Positions 17,190-27,598 of a DNA stretch of 64,000 nucleotides are shown one piece after another. The notes under the pieces were generated by a model. The model saw nothing but the letters and a program-made list of their open reading frames with translations. It made no database searches and was not told the DNA's origin. Source of the stretch: Schleiferiaceae bacterium (GTDB lineage Bacteria; Bacteroidota; Bacteroidia; Flavobacteriales; Schleiferiaceae); NCBI GenBank assembly GCA_018401735.1, contig JAGYKI010000001.1:1-64000 (forward strand), read 5' to 3'. Position numbers and translations under genes: made by a program. The first letter of the stretch is position 1. The number at the start of each line of letters is the position of its first letter.

Positions 17190-18098
17190 TTATTCTGATT
17201 TTTTAGGATTCATTTTAGATACTTCATTACCCACGGCAAATGAAGTTACCAATTCATTTAGCATATTGCTAGCGGCATTAGGAGAGTTAGGCATTAAGAT
17301 CAGGTTACTTTGTGTGTTTTCGCTAATGGCATGCAAAGTATCGTAGTGCTGCGTTATCACAATCAAAGCGGAAGCCTCTTGCGAGTTAATCCCTACTTTA
17401 TTTAGTACTTCCACGGACTCTTCTAAACCGCGAGCAATTTCCCTTCTTTGATCCGCAATTCCTTGTCCTTGTAAGCGTTTGCTCTCCGCCTCTGCTGTAG
17501 CTTTGGCTACAATGCGAATTCTTTCTGCTTCGCCATCGTATTCTGCCGCTACCTTTTCTCTTTCGGCTGCATTAATGCGATTCATGGCATTTTTCACAGC
17601 GTCATCAGGATCGATGTCCGTAACGAGGGCTTTAATTATACCATAACCATAGGTATTCATCGCTTCTTCAAGCTCACGCTTAATAGCATTGGCAATATCA
17701 TCTTTCTTTTCAAAAACATCGTCGAGGCGTAGCTTCGGTACTTCTGCACGCACAGTGTCAAATACATAGGAAGTGATTTGGGCCTGCGGATTTTCTAAAC
17801 GATAGAAGGCATCAAATACCGCTGTGGTTAATACCATATACTGCACGGATACCTTCATTTGAACAAAAACATCGTCTTTCGTTTTCGTTTCGACCAAAAC
17901 ATCCAATTGCTGTATTCTTAAATTTACTCGTCCTGCCACTCGATCGACTAACGGTATCAGTAAATGAATCCCTGGTGATCGAGTGTTTAGAAATTTCCCA
18001 AATCGTTCAACCACTGCAATTTGCTGCTGTTTAACGATAAAAAGTCCAAAGAAAATTATGACTAGTAGGAGAACGAGGAGCAAAATATAGGGCAGCAT
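17190..18098 (-). CDS. SPFH/band-7 (stomatin-like) membrane protein
   Basis: A 302-residue protein with one N-terminal membrane segment (about 2-22), then an SPFH domain with VKQQQIAVVERFGKF, SPGIHLLIPLVDRV and INAAEREKVAAEYDGEAERIR in pieces, and an alpha-helical coiled tail rich in A and E. It is close to the paraslipin/QmcA group, which forms membrane scaffolds and is often linked to protease control. No NfeD partner is adjacent. The gene leads the minus-strand run that includes the three barrel proteins. Confidence 0.92.
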   Translation of the reverse strand: MLPYILLLVLLLVIIFFGLFIVKQQQIAVVERFGKFLNTRSPGIHLLIPLVDRVAGRVNLRIQQLDVLVETKTKDDVFVQMKVSVQYMVLTTAVFDAFYRLENPQAQITSYVFDTVRAEVPKLRLDDVFEKKDDIANAIKRELEEAMNTYGYGIIKALVTDIDPDDAVKNAMNRINAAEREKVAAEYDGEAERIRIVAKATAEAESKRLQGQGIADQRREIARGLEESVEVLNKVGINSQEASALIVITQHYDTLHAISENTQSNLILMPNSPNAASNMLNELVTSFAVGNEVSKMNPKKSE

Positions 18099-18180
18099 AA
18101 AATTGTTTAATTAATAATTGTCAAGTTAAGGATTTATCAGAGTATTTTTAAAATCTCAATAAACAAATTTTAAGGATTTT

Positions 18181-19095
18181 TTGGATCAGTACTACCAAGT
18201 TTTAGGCTTATCAGCCAATGCCTCCACAGTAGAGGTCAAAAAAGCTTATCGGAGATTAGCGATGCGCTATCATCCCGATCTGAATCCGAACGGAAAAGAA
18301 AAATTTAAAGAGATTGTAGAGGCCTACGAAATAATAAGTGGCTATCGTAAAACTAAGGATCAAAATAGAGAGCTGAGCGACAAGGAGCGACAGCGCCTTT
18401 ACGAATTATTGAAAAAGGCCGCCGCGGAAAAAGCACGAAAAAAAGCTTTTGAACGTGCTGCTTTAAGGCGCGAGCAGATACAAGAAGAACAAAATAGAGC
18501 TTATCGGGTCGCTATTACTACTTTTTTGGTTATTGTAATTTTGTCTTTTAGCAGTGTTTATAGTTATCAATTCGTTTTGGCCTTTTATATTAATGCTGAC
18601 CCGAGCAATAGCACGGCCGAAGTAATTGGGATAGAAAGAAACCGGGTAATTTATCGCTTCAAAGTGGGCGATGAGTATTATCGCGATAAAGCATATGTGC
18701 GAGGGGTAGGGGTGCAAATGCTCGCAGGTAACGGTATGCCACTAAAAATTGGCGATTCTTTTGCCCTCCAATTTCGGGAGGGTTCGCCAAAATGGCACCG
18801 GATACTTTACGATAGAGTTTCAAGTGTAACCTTTAATCGCTATTTGGATAAAGTTACCTATCGTATTTTAAAACTCTACCAAAACCAAAAGGGTGCCTCA
18901 GCCGAAATAACAGAGCACAAGGCACGCTGCATGGCTTTATTAACCTACGAGTATTTTGGTCTTAAAGGTTGGTCTGCCATTTACTTTGCCAATGAAAACC
19001 CTTTTGAAAACTATTCAAATAATGTGGTAACGTGGTATTTCTTCGAACAATCTTCACGTTATAATGAAGCTTTAAAGGATTGCCGTTTACTCTAG
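18181..19095 (+). CDS. J-domain membrane protein
   Basis: A 304-residue protein with an N-terminal J domain: [12 protein letters not shown], then HPD at 31-33, the Hsp70-stimulating motif. A highly charged coiled stretch (about 60-102) leads to a membrane segment near 104-126, followed by a C-terminal domain of unknown fold. It lacks the G/F and zinc-finger regions of DnaJ proper, so it is a specialised co-chaperone. The start is TTG: the J domain begins directly after it and no upstream ATG exists. It is divergent from the band-7 gene. Confidence 0.85.
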   Translation: MDQYYQVLGLSANASTVEVKKAYRRLAMRYHPDLNPNGKEKFKEIVEAYEIISGYRKTKDQNRELSDKERQRLYELLKKAAAEKARKKAFERAALRREQIQEEQNRAYRVAITTFLVIVILSFSSVYSYQFVLAFYINADPSNSTAEVIGIERNRVIYRFKVGDEYYRDKAYVRGVGVQMLAGNGMPLKIGDSFALQFREGSPKWHRILYDRVSSVTFNRYLDKVTYRILKLYQNQKGASAEITEHKARCMALLTYEYFGLKGWSAIYFANENPFENYSNNVVTWYFFEQSSRYNEALKDCRLL

Positions 19096-19115
19096 ACGGA
19101 CGCTTATTTTTTGGC

Positions 19116-19123
19116 TACTTTTG
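19116..19123 (+). promoter_or_regulatory. -7 promoter box for hisS-hutH
   Basis: TACTTTTG matches TAnnTTTG, 14 bases before the ATG at 19138, and is followed by CCGCAAA as in several other promoters in this window. Confidence 0.55.
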
Positions 19124-19137
19124 CCGCAAAATTTTAT

Positions 19138-20520
19138 ATGTCTTATAGTCCCTCTCTACCTAAAGGAACGCGAGATCAATTGCCGCAAGCAATGCTTAAT
19201 CGCGAGTATATATTAAGAATTTTAAAAGATTCTTTCAAAAAGTTCGGCTTTCAGGCAATCGAAACTCCTGCCATGGAAAAGCTTTCTACCCTTACAGGTA
19301 AATATGGAGAAGAGGGAGACCGGTTAATTTTTAAAATATTGCCTCGTGGCGAAAAATTAACGAAGGCATTGGCCGATGGAGATGAAGCGGAACAAGCTTT
19401 AAATCAAAATGTTGAAGAGGCCTTGCGTTACGATTTAACTGTTCCTTTTGCTCGCTTTGTAGTACAAAATCGCAATGAATTAGTGTTTCCTTTTAAGCGT
19501 TATCAAATTCAACCAGTTTGGCGTGCAGATAGACCTCAAAAAGGACGTTATCGTGAGTTTTATCAGTGTGATGCTGATGTGGTAGGCTCTGATTCTCTTC
19601 TTTTAGAACTTGATTTTATTTCACTGTATAGCGAGGTTTTTGAAAAACTAAAATTACCGGTAGAAATTCGTCTTAATCACCGCAAAGTATTAGCGGGTAT
19701 CGTTGAGAATTTCGGACTTAGCGATCACTTCGGTGCTTTTACTGTGGCACTGGATAAACTAGATAAAATTGGTCTGAATGGTGTTATAAATGAAATGAAG
19801 GCCAAGGAAATGGGCGCATCTGCAGAAGCAGCCATAACTAGTATTGCTGGCTTAAAAGGTTCCAATGAGGAAATGCTAGCCCTGCTACCTTCTTTAATTG
19901 GCAACTCAGAAATGGGTGCAGAAGGATTAAGAGATTTACGCTTTATACTTAATCAAGCTCAAGAGATTGGAGTGGATAAACAATTATTTTTTGATTTTAC
20001 ATTGGCTCGCGGACTGGATTATTATACGGGTGCAATTTTCGAGGTTAAAGCCAGTGGTATAGATATTGGGTCTATCGGTGGAGGTGGTCGCTATGATGAT
20101 CTTACCGGTATTTTTGGTTTAAACGATATGCCGGGAATCGGGATTTCTTTCGGACTTGATCGCATTGAATTGGCCCTTATGGATGCTAATCTTTTACCCG
20201 AGCTGAAGTCAGAAACTACCGAAGTGCTTTTCATTAATTTTGGTCAAGATGAGGCGCTTTATTCAATGAAGCTAGCGCAGGAACTGAGACAGCTAAACGT
20301 TAAATCGGAGGTTTACCCCGACGAAGCTAAGCTTAAAAAACAAATGGCTTATGCCAATAAGAAGGAAGTTTCTTTTGTAGTAATGATTGGTTCAAATGAA
20401 ATGTCAAGTGGGCGCTTTACTTTGAAGGATATGAAAAGTGGAGAGCAGCTGGAAATGGGAAGAATAGAATTATTAGAAAAATTTAACAGCTCACGCTCAA
20501 ATACTTATGGAAAGCACTAA
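19138..20520 (+). CDS. hisS: Histidine--tRNA ligase
   Basis: A 460-residue class II aminoacyl-tRNA synthetase that charges tRNA-His. It begins MSYSPSLPKGTRDQLP and shows motif 2 (RADRPQKGRYREFYQCD), the histidine motifs LDYYTGAIFEV and GSIGGGGRYDDL, motif 3 (GIGISFGLDRIELAL) and a C-terminal anticodon-binding domain. The frame is open from 19111, but the -7 box overlaps that part, so the ATG at 19138 is preferred. Its last 14 bases overlap the start of hutH. Confidence 0.95.
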   Translation: MSYSPSLPKGTRDQLPQAMLNREYILRILKDSFKKFGFQAIETPAMEKLSTLTGKYGEEGDRLIFKILPRGEKLTKALADGDEAEQALNQNVEEALRYDLTVPFARFVVQNRNELVFPFKRYQIQPVWRADRPQKGRYREFYQCDADVVGSDSLLLELDFISLYSEVFEKLKLPVEIRLNHRKVLAGIVENFGLSDHFGAFTVALDKLDKIGLNGVINEMKAKEMGASAEAAITSIAGLKGSNEEMLALLPSLIGNSEMGAEGLRDLRFILNQAQEIGVDKQLFFDFTLARGLDYYTGAIFEVKASGIDIGSIGGGGRYDDLTGIFGLNDMPGIGISFGLDRIELALMDANLLPELKSETTEVLFINFGQDEALYSMKLAQELRQLNVKSEVYPDEAKLKKQMAYANKKEVSFVVMIGSNEMSSGRFTLKDMKSGEQLEMGRIELLEKFNSSRSNTYGKH

Positions 20521-22024
20521 TATTCATACCCTTAAAGACAGCTACTTAAGTCTAGCGGAACTTTATACTATTCTTAGCGAACATTATTGCCTTGCCTTAT
20601 CGGAAAACTCCGCCCGGCTAGTTCAGGCGGGACGTGATTATCTCGATCAAAAAATGGAGCGCGAAGAAGGCGCTATTTATGGAATAAATACTGGTTTTGG
20701 CTCTCTATGCGATGTGGCTATTGAAGGTAAAGACCTTGAAAAACTGCAAGAAAATTTAGTTCGCTCGCATGCCTGCGGTACAGGTGCCGTTATAGATCCC
20801 AGTTTTGTGCGCACGATGCTTTTGTTGAAAGCCAAAGCTTTTTCGCAAGGACGATCGGGTGTTAGGGTAGAACTTTTAGAACAGCTGATATTTTTTTACA
20901 ATAACAACATTTTACCGGAGGTATTTGAACAAGGATCTTTAGGCGCTTCAGGCGATTTAGCGCCGCTCGCCCATTTATCGCTTGCGCTAATGGGGGAAGG
21001 GGAAGTTTATTATAACCACGAATGGCAGGAGAGTGCCCAAGTATTAAAGCTGCTTAACAAAGCCCCCATTAAACTAAAATCTAAAGAAGGTTTGGCGCTT
21101 TTAAATGGTACGCAGTTTATGTTAGGACTGGGAATCAATGCATACTTCGAAGCCAAAAAATTACTTTATCTAGCCGATCTAGCAGCAGCGCTTTCGCTAG
21201 ATGCTTTCGATGGACGCCCCGAACCATTCGATGCACTCATTCATTATGCAAGGCCTCATAAAGGGCAGATTCATACCGCTTCCCATATTTTAGATCTTTT
21301 GGAAGGAAGCGAATTATTGCAAAGTTCTAAAAAGCACGTGCAAGATCCCTATTCCTTCCGTTGTGTTCCGCAAGTACACGGCGCCTCCAAAGATTTAATT
21401 TCCTATGTAGCTTCGGTATTTGAAACGGAATTAAACTCGGTTACCGATAACCCTACTGTTTTTGCAGAAGAGGATAAGATTATATCTGGAGGTAACTTTC
21501 ACGGACAGCCTTTAGCTCTGGCATTAGATGCTTTTGCCATGGCCATGGCCGAATTAGGAAACATTTCCGAAAGAAGAACCTACTTACTAATAAGTGGTCA
21601 ACGTGAATTACCAGCTTTTTTAGTGGCTAAGCCAGGTTTAAACAGTGGTTTGATGATTGCCCAATATACCGCCGCTTCCATTGTTAGTCAAAATAAGCAA
21701 TACTGCAGCCCGGCATCGGTAGATAGTATCGTTTCTTCCAATGGTCAGGAAGACCATGTTAGCATGGGAGCCAACGCAGCCACTAAGCTTCAAAAGGTTA
21801 TAGACAACGTCAAAACAGTTTTAGCTATTGAGCTAATTACAGCCTCACAAGCTCTCTTTTTTAGAGAAGCGAAAACCTCACCTTTTTTAGAATCCTTTTT
21901 ATCCGCTTTCCGCGAAGAAGTACCTTTTATAGAGGAAGATAGAATTATACAGAAAGATATAGTAAAGGCTCGAGCTTTTATTGATAGTCTTAATTTAGAA
22001 AGGGAACTTCTTTTTAACGAATAA
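20507..22024 (+). CDS. hutH: Histidine ammonia-lyase
   Basis: A 505-residue enzyme that deaminates histidine to urocanate, the first step of histidine use. GSLGASGDLAPLAHLSL at 143-159 contains the Ala-Ser-Gly (147-149) that forms the MIO cofactor. YGINTGFG at 58-65 and the SVTDNP segment are also conserved. It starts inside hisS and shares its transcript. hutI and hutG lie about 30 kb away and hutU is not in the window. The 3' end overlaps the convergent type IX-secreted protein by 11 bases. Confidence 0.93.
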   Translation: MESTNIHTLKDSYLSLAELYTILSEHYCLALSENSARLVQAGRDYLDQKMEREEGAIYGINTGFGSLCDVAIEGKDLEKLQENLVRSHACGTGAVIDPSFVRTMLLLKAKAFSQGRSGVRVELLEQLIFFYNNNILPEVFEQGSLGASGDLAPLAHLSLALMGEGEVYYNHEWQESAQVLKLLNKAPIKLKSKEGLALLNGTQFMLGLGINAYFEAKKLLYLADLAAALSLDAFDGRPEPFDALIHYARPHKGQIHTASHILDLLEGSELLQSSKKHVQDPYSFRCVPQVHGASKDLISYVASVFETELNSVTDNPTVFAEEDKIISGGNFHGQPLALALDAFAMAMAELGNISERRTYLLISGQRELPAFLVAKPGLNSGLMIAQYTAASIVSQNKQYCSPASVDSIVSSNGQEDHVSMGANAATKLQKVIDNVKTVLAIELITASQALFFREAKTSPFLESFLSAFREEVPFIEEDRIIQKDIVKARAFIDSLNLERELLFNE

Positions 22025-25000
22025 GGCTTAAGAAGCCTTGTTCTTTTCTTCCCGCTTCAAGAATTACAAATGTGTAAACTCCGCTTGGTGCGGGGTTTCC
22101 ATTTATTGTACCATCCCAAAACTGCCGGTAAGGTTGATCCGTTTCAAAAACCATTTGGCCCCAGCGGTTAAAAATCTTCAAATTGGCTTCTACCGAGCAG
22201 GGATCACCAAAAATTTCGTACTGATCATTTAAGCCATCGCCATTAGGACTAAAAGCATTCGGTGTTAAAATTTCATTGCGAATTTCGCTAAGCGTAAGTT
22301 CGAAGTTTTGGATATACTCTCTATTACATAAGGTGTCTTTGATAAGTACGCTAAAGTTTTTTTGGCCGGGTTGATCGAACTTAATATTAGGTTCATTACC
22401 GCGGTAGCTTTTTGCTTCTACTTCCCAGAAATATAAGAACCAGGGACGATCATTTTGAATACTAATATCAATGGCGCCATTACTGCAGGAACTTATGCTT
22501 GGCTCTATCTGAGGGAAGACGGCGGTATCGCTAAAGCTAACCATTTGATAGATAGTATCTGTGCGATTACAAATACTATCTTCCGCTATGAGCATAATCT
22601 CATAATTATCGAAAGCACTGAAACTATGACTAGGCGCAGGATCCGTGCTTGTAGTTCCATCACCAAAATCCCAAAGGAAACGATTGGCACGGGTGCTTAA
22701 ATTTTCAAAATCAACACTAAGTTTACTATCACAGGCAATGTAATCGCTAGAAAAATCAGCGATTGGCATACTTATTTCATCATGAATAATCTCTATTACG
22801 GTAGTATCTGAAATATTACAAATTGTATCGTAAGCAATTAAGGTAACAGAATAAGTACCTAATTCACTATAGGTTACACTGGGGTTTAAGCTAGTAGAAC
22901 TATCGCCATTTCCAAAAAGCCAATGATAATTAGTGGCATTATTACTCGCATTTTGAAAATTCACCCTTAGGCCGTCGCAGATACTATCAATTTCGGTAGT
23001 GAAATTGATTTGGGCATCGGCATCTAAAATTTGTTGAAAACTGAATTTTAAAACTGCCATGTTACATGAATTACTTCCGCTAGTGGGAGAGTATCCATTG
23101 GGGGTGGTTGGAAAACTTTTATTATTGCAATTAGAGCAAACCGCTTGATAGATGGTGCCATCTTTGCTAAATCGACTGGTACCTCCATCGACATGTTCAT
23201 TATCCGCTCCACCGAAATAGCTAGCATAAAGAAGATTATTCGCATTATGATTTAAAATCATAAAGTAAAAATCACTTCCGTCAGTTGTATTTTGAAAGGC
23301 ATCAGAAGTGGTCGGTAAGGCAAAGGTATTCCCATTGGGAATTGCGGGGAAGCTTACAGAATTTGATAGACCATTCCAGCCAGAAATATATATATTGAGG
23401 CATTCATCCACCATAAATGCACTGGGAACAATATCCTGTTTGTTTTGTCCACTCCCCACTACAGTTTGCCAAATAACGTTACTAAGTGAACTATCTATTT
23501 TACTAAGAAATTGACGAGAACCTGCTTGTGAGTAGACTCCCGGCGTGACGCTAAAAGCCCCTTTTGTTTGTCCAAAAATATAAAGGCTTCCATTATAGTC
23601 ATAATCCAATAAGAAACTTTGATCCTCTTTATCTGTACCATAATAAGTTGCTTTCAATAGGGTACCGTTTTCCGCATTAAAACTTGCAAGATAACCGTCG
23701 TAGTCACCTTGGCGTGTCGTATAAATGGCGTTGGGGGTAACTTCTAAATCGTCGCTAGCCGTTGTGCCAGTAATGTAAACCTTATTAGCAAATTCTTTTA
23801 GTGAGTAGCCTGTTTCGGGACCTGAGCCTCCAAAATAGTTAGCCCATATTAATGTTTCTAAAGTAGGACTAAACTTTGCTACGATGGCTTCCTGAGAGCT
23901 TTCATTTCTATGAATGTCATTGGTTTGATTTAGCGGAATATCCATCGAATTTGTACTGCTAAGCACTAAAACATTTCCACTTTCGTCTAATATTATTTCT
24001 CCGCGGTAATGATCGCCGTAATTCTTATAGATCGCCTCATTATAACCATCATTACCGCTTCCTCCCCAATAGGTAGATGATAGCAGTTGACTTCCATCTG
24101 CGGAGATAGTAGCGATGAAAAGATCACTGCCGTGATTGTAGTCGTTAAATGCAAAGGAAGTAGCAAAAGGACCTCCCGCAAAATTCTTTTGAAAAGCATT
24201 AACGGTTACTGGGAAGTTGGAAGAGCCCGTATTGCCTAAAACATAAAGGTCACCATTTTCGGCAGCAATTATGGAATGAACTACTTCAATATCTCGGCCA
24301 CCCAAATAAGTTGCGTAAAGCAATTGACTACCCGAGGCATCGAATTTACTAATAGTTACATCTACGTTAAAAGCGCTGTCGCCTTCGAAGCTTAATTGGA
24401 ACACGCCATTGGTTACGGGATAGTTTATTCCAAAGTTAACCCCCGCGCCGTAAATACTACCATTATCGCCATAACTGGCACTGTTACCAAAATTGAGATC
24501 GCCACTGCCCGAGAAAGTTGAAAAATCTAATACTGGATCTATGATCAAAGGGTAGTTCTCTTTGTAACGGCCTAATTTAAATTTAACTGTATTTCCTTCA
24601 AGCTCATAGTCGCAACTAACTTTAACTTGTTTTCCATCTATAACTTGGTAGGCCAGCGGAATACTTTCCTTTATTATCCCTAGTTCAGTTTCGAGGTATA
24701 AAATCTTTTCCTTTAGATGTATACTTTTTAATCCCTCATAATGCATCGCAATTAAATTGGGATTTGCCTTTGGTTTTAGGATGAAATTATATTTAAGATG
24801 GTCATCTGCTTCAAGCATTTCTATGGAAATACCAGGATAAATATTTTGGATTTCAACCTGATCGGTGGAATTTACATTACTACGCCAATTGGCAGGCTCC
24901 TTTCCGAGGAAATAATGACGAGGATAGTATGGTTTTCCTTTTCCTTGCCACTTAGCTTCTGGGCTGGAACCCTCAAAGCTCATTCTGTAGGATTGTAGTT

Positions 25001-25232
25001 TAAAGGAATGAGTATTTGCATGACTATCTTCATGGTCATGATCGTGGGGTATGCTGAGAAAACTGGCAACATAACCTTTTGAATCTAAAAAGATAGCACC
25101 ATTGCTAAGCTCAACTTTAGTTTGAAAGTCGCCTTGCCATTGCCCCTGATTAGCTACAAATATGGCCTGTCCCCATAGCCATTGACCCATTAATAGGAAT
25201 CCCCAAAGTATGTGATTTCGAGATGGTTTCAC
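22014..25232 (-). CDS. Type IX-secreted protein with beta-propeller repeats, PKD domains and type B sorting domain
   Basis: A 1072-residue surface or secreted protein. A signal peptide ends near LWGQA. The N-terminal part contains repeated SBBP-like beta-propeller strands (YLGGRDIE, YWGGSGNDGY, YFGGSGPETG, YYGTDKEDQ, YFGGADNEHVDGG). Two PKD-like domains follow (FGNGDSSTS...TYSELGTYSVTL and WDFGDGTTS...HSFSAFDNYEIML). The last ~85 residues, from LTPNAFSPNGDGLNDQYEI through FNRWGQMVFE to SGVYTFVILE, form the CHU_C/gliding-motility-associated type B sorting signal. It is probably exported by the type IX system and held at the surface. Ligand unknown. Confidence 0.88.
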   Translation of the reverse strand: MKPSRNHILWGFLLMGQWLWGQAIFVANQGQWQGDFQTKVELSNGAIFLDSKGYVASFLSIPHDHDHEDSHANTHSFKLQSYRMSFEGSSPEAKWQGKGKPYYPRHYFLGKEPANWRSNVNSTDQVEIQNIYPGISIEMLEADDHLKYNFILKPKANPNLIAMHYEGLKSIHLKEKILYLETELGIIKESIPLAYQVIDGKQVKVSCDYELEGNTVKFKLGRYKENYPLIIDPVLDFSTFSGSGDLNFGNSASYGDNGSIYGAGVNFGINYPVTNGVFQLSFEGDSAFNVDVTISKFDASGSQLLYATYLGGRDIEVVHSIIAAENGDLYVLGNTGSSNFPVTVNAFQKNFAGGPFATSFAFNDYNHGSDLFIATISADGSQLLSSTYWGGSGNDGYNEAIYKNYGDHYRGEIILDESGNVLVLSSTNSMDIPLNQTNDIHRNESSQEAIVAKFSPTLETLIWANYFGGSGPETGYSLKEFANKVYITGTTASDDLEVTPNAIYTTRQGDYDGYLASFNAENGTLLKATYYGTDKEDQSFLLDYDYNGSLYIFGQTKGAFSVTPGVYSQAGSRQFLSKIDSSLSNVIWQTVVGSGQNKQDIVPSAFMVDECLNIYISGWNGLSNSVSFPAIPNGNTFALPTTSDAFQNTTDGSDFYFMILNHNANNLLYASYFGGADNEHVDGGTSRFSKDGTIYQAVCSNCNNKSFPTTPNGYSPTSGSNSCNMAVLKFSFQQILDADAQINFTTEIDSICDGLRVNFQNASNNATNYHWLFGNGDSSTSLNPSVTYSELGTYSVTLIAYDTICNISDTTVIEIIHDEISMPIADFSSDYIACDSKLSVDFENLSTRANRFLWDFGDGTTSTDPAPSHSFSAFDNYEIMLIAEDSICNRTDTIYQMVSFSDTAVFPQIEPSISSCSNGAIDISIQNDRPWFLYFWEVEAKSYRGNEPNIKFDQPGQKNFSVLIKDTLCNREYIQNFELTLSEIRNEILTPNAFSPNGDGLNDQYEIFGDPCSVEANLKIFNRWGQMVFETDQPYRQFWDGTINGNPAPSGVYTFVILEAGRKEQGFLSLIR

Positions 25233-25308
25233 TAGGGCATTAAAAGTAGGAAAAAAATAGTTTGAAACTTCTACAATTTGGCATTACTGTTTTAAAGTGC
25301 CTTGTTAA

Positions 25309-26487
25309 TTAGTTAGTGATTGTGGCTTCCACAAAATAGGAACTGTCATTCGTGCTTAATGCAATCAGATATTTTGATCCTCCACTTTTAATTTTTAGCT
25401 TCTTTTCAATAACCGAGGCCTTGTCGAAAAAGTTACGACTTACCACATTAAACTGACTACCTTTTAATTCTTTTGCGTAAGGCTTATGTATTTGATTTAC
25501 AGACCATATTCGCCCTGGAAAAGAGGGTTTTAAAATTTCACTGCTGTAAATATTGGTGTTGGCAGCCAATTTTTTCAGATCAAATTCTGCTGCTAAAGAA
25601 TCCATTATACCGGCTTTCATAATACTACTGTTAGGCATGTAGAGGAAGGACGCAATGGGACCAAATTTCGATTCAACTGCAGTGGGATACTTGTTGATAA
25701 ATATTTGAACATCAGTATCCTGAAGATTATAGGTCTTTATCCTTAAATTGATGTTTGACGGCTCAACGCTGAAGTTTAAAACAAAGCAAATTTCTTTGCA
25801 ATCGTTACGCTGACTTAAAATCCAAAGCTCTTCACAATGCGGTAATTTTGATAAATAGGAACGCCATTCTAAAAGTGGACTACATTTGATAATAAGACGC
25901 TTACATTTTTTGGCCAAGGTAGAATAAAGCTCAAAAATGGAGGGTAAGTATTCTTCCAGTCGAACAATTTTGGCATTGACACCGTCGCGGCGAGATGGGT
26001 CCATATAAATTAAATCTTGGAAACCTAGTTGTTCTAAAACATCTTCTGCTTTAGCGTTAAAGGATTGATGATTTAAATTAAGCTGCTTAAAATTATGCTG
26101 AGCAATTGAAAATAAGTAAGCATTGGGTTCTACATAAGTGCTTTCCATTGCTTTCCTGGCAAAATGAAAAAAGTCGATACCTAAGCCCGATGTTAGATCA
26201 GTAAAGCTCTGATAGTCATTAATTAAACTAGACTTAAAAGAAGCTAGTTCAGTACTAGTGCATTGCTCGAGGTTTTCGCTCGGAGGCAAGATGAGTTCTA
26301 AATTGTTATAGAAGTCGGGTAATTTTTTACGTGTTTTTTGACGAGCAGCAATTTGTTCAATCAGTAACTTTTTTTCATCATCCTTGGCGTACTTTAAAAG
26401 TAAAGAGCTGCTGTCTTTAGTAAGATTCTGCTGAATAAAATTCCTATTATCTTCTTTATTTATCAGCTGGGCTAACTTCAACATCAT
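25309..26487 (-). CDS. Class I SAM-dependent methyltransferase with THUMP-like domain
   Basis: A 392-residue protein. The SAM-binding region has DLTSGLGIDFFHFARKA (about 97-113) and the catalytic-type DPSRRDG (about 170-176). The C-terminal part (FLYMPNSSIMKAG ... FPGRIW) matches the THUMP-like domain described for Porphyromonas PG_1098-type proteins. It probably modifies RNA, but the target is not known. Its 5' end overlaps the AI-2E family gene by 32 bases, so it may be translated by coupling. Confidence 0.83.
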   Translation of the reverse strand: MMLKLAQLINKEDNRNFIQQNLTKDSSSLLLKYAKDDEKKLLIEQIAARQKTRKKLPDFYNNLELILPPSENLEQCTSTELASFKSSLINDYQSFTDLTSGLGIDFFHFARKAMESTYVEPNAYLFSIAQHNFKQLNLNHQSFNAKAEDVLEQLGFQDLIYMDPSRRDGVNAKIVRLEEYLPSIFELYSTLAKKCKRLIIKCSPLLEWRSYLSKLPHCEELWILSQRNDCKEICFVLNFSVEPSNINLRIKTYNLQDTDVQIFINKYPTAVESKFGPIASFLYMPNSSIMKAGIMDSLAAEFDLKKLAANTNIYSSEILKPSFPGRIWSVNQIHKPYAKELKGSQFNVVSRNFFDKASVIEKKLKIKSGGSKYLIALSTNDSSYFVEATITN

Positions 26488-27598
26488 TGTCTTCGTGTTC
26501 TAAGGGAATTAACCATCGGATAAATTTAATGTGACCGAGAAATTCTCCTGCTAAAAGTCTTAAAACGCTGTAAACCGGCACTGCTACTATCATTCCCGCA
26601 ATACCCGCTAAGGAAGCAGCAAAAGAAATAACTAAGAAAATTTCAAGTGGATGTGCTCTTATGCTAGTCGAGAAAATGAAAGGTTGTGTGATAAAATTGT
26701 CTAATACTTGAACCAGTCCAAAAACGCCAATTATTATAAAAAAAGCAGGTGCGAATTGCAAAGAACTATCGCCTAGGGTTTGCGCCATTCCTAAGGTTAT
26801 GCCGAATGTTAAACCAATAATAGGCCCTAAATAAGGAATTACATTTATCAGTCCGGCAAAAAAACCAATAACAATGGTATTGTGAAAGCCACCTAGTTTT
26901 AAACCTATGGAAACCAAGGTAGTAATAATGGTAATCTGAATTAGTAAACCTACAAAATAGCGGCTAATATTACTTCGCAGGCGCGGATAAATATTTTTGA
27001 CGCGATTTTCGAAGCGATCGGGAACAAAAGCCATTATTATGGAGCGAAATAAATTACGCTCCTTCAAAAAGAAAAAAGAAATAAAGAGGATGCTAAAAAG
27101 AGCAAAGGCAAGATTACCCAAGCTGCCAATTAAATTGGTAAAGGTTTCGGTAACTCTTTCTACATTAACAAGGTCCCCAATTTTAGGAAGTATCTCTGTT
27201 TGACTAGGAATTTTAAAATTAAACTCATTTGTGAGTCCTAAGCCCAGCTGCAGCTCCTTTAATTCACTTTGAAATTCTCCGAACAGATTTTCAAAATCCA
27301 CCGCTCGCAATACTTGTAATTCATGCATTAGGGCAGGTATAAAAAGACCAATTACTCCGGCGATTAGGCTCAACAGTAAAACTAAGGTTAAAATGGCGGC
27401 TAGATTCCGACCCATTTTTATTTTCAGTAAGCTTTCCCCACTTAGGAAATCTACAATCGGCTTAGCGATTAATGATATTAATGCGGAAATTAAAATATAA
27501 GTAAGCGTATAGCGCACCACCCAAAGCATATAGGCTAGTGAAACTGCTAAAACAATGTAAAAAAGGCTAATTAATATTTGTTTGCTAAACGAATTCAT
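26456..27598 (-). CDS. AI-2E family transporter
   Basis: A 380-residue inner-membrane protein of the AI-2E exporter (PerM) family. It has about eight hydrophobic segments and the conserved loop NVIPYLGPIIG near the centre, preceded by a soluble region with a possible coiled coil (about 90-130). Family members export autoinducer-2-like or other small solutes, or act as Na+/H+ exchangers; which applies here is unknown. The start overlaps the stop of the DUF4159 gene by 4 bases. Confidence 0.9.
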   Translation of the reverse strand: MNSFSKQILISLFYIVLAVSLAYMLWVVRYTLTYILISALISLIAKPIVDFLSGESLLKIKMGRNLAAILTLVLLLSLIAGVIGLFIPALMHELQVLRAVDFENLFGEFQSELKELQLGLGLTNEFNFKIPSQTEILPKIGDLVNVERVTETFTNLIGSLGNLAFALFSILFISFFFLKERNLFRSIIMAFVPDRFENRVKNIYPRLRSNISRYFVGLLIQITIITTLVSIGLKLGGFHNTIVIGFFAGLINVIPYLGPIIGLTFGITLGMAQTLGDSSLQFAPAFFIIIGVFGLVQVLDNFITQPFIFSTSIRAHPLEIFLVISFAASLAGIAGMIVAVPVYSVLRLLAGEFLGHIKFIRWLIPLEHEDNDVEVSPADK

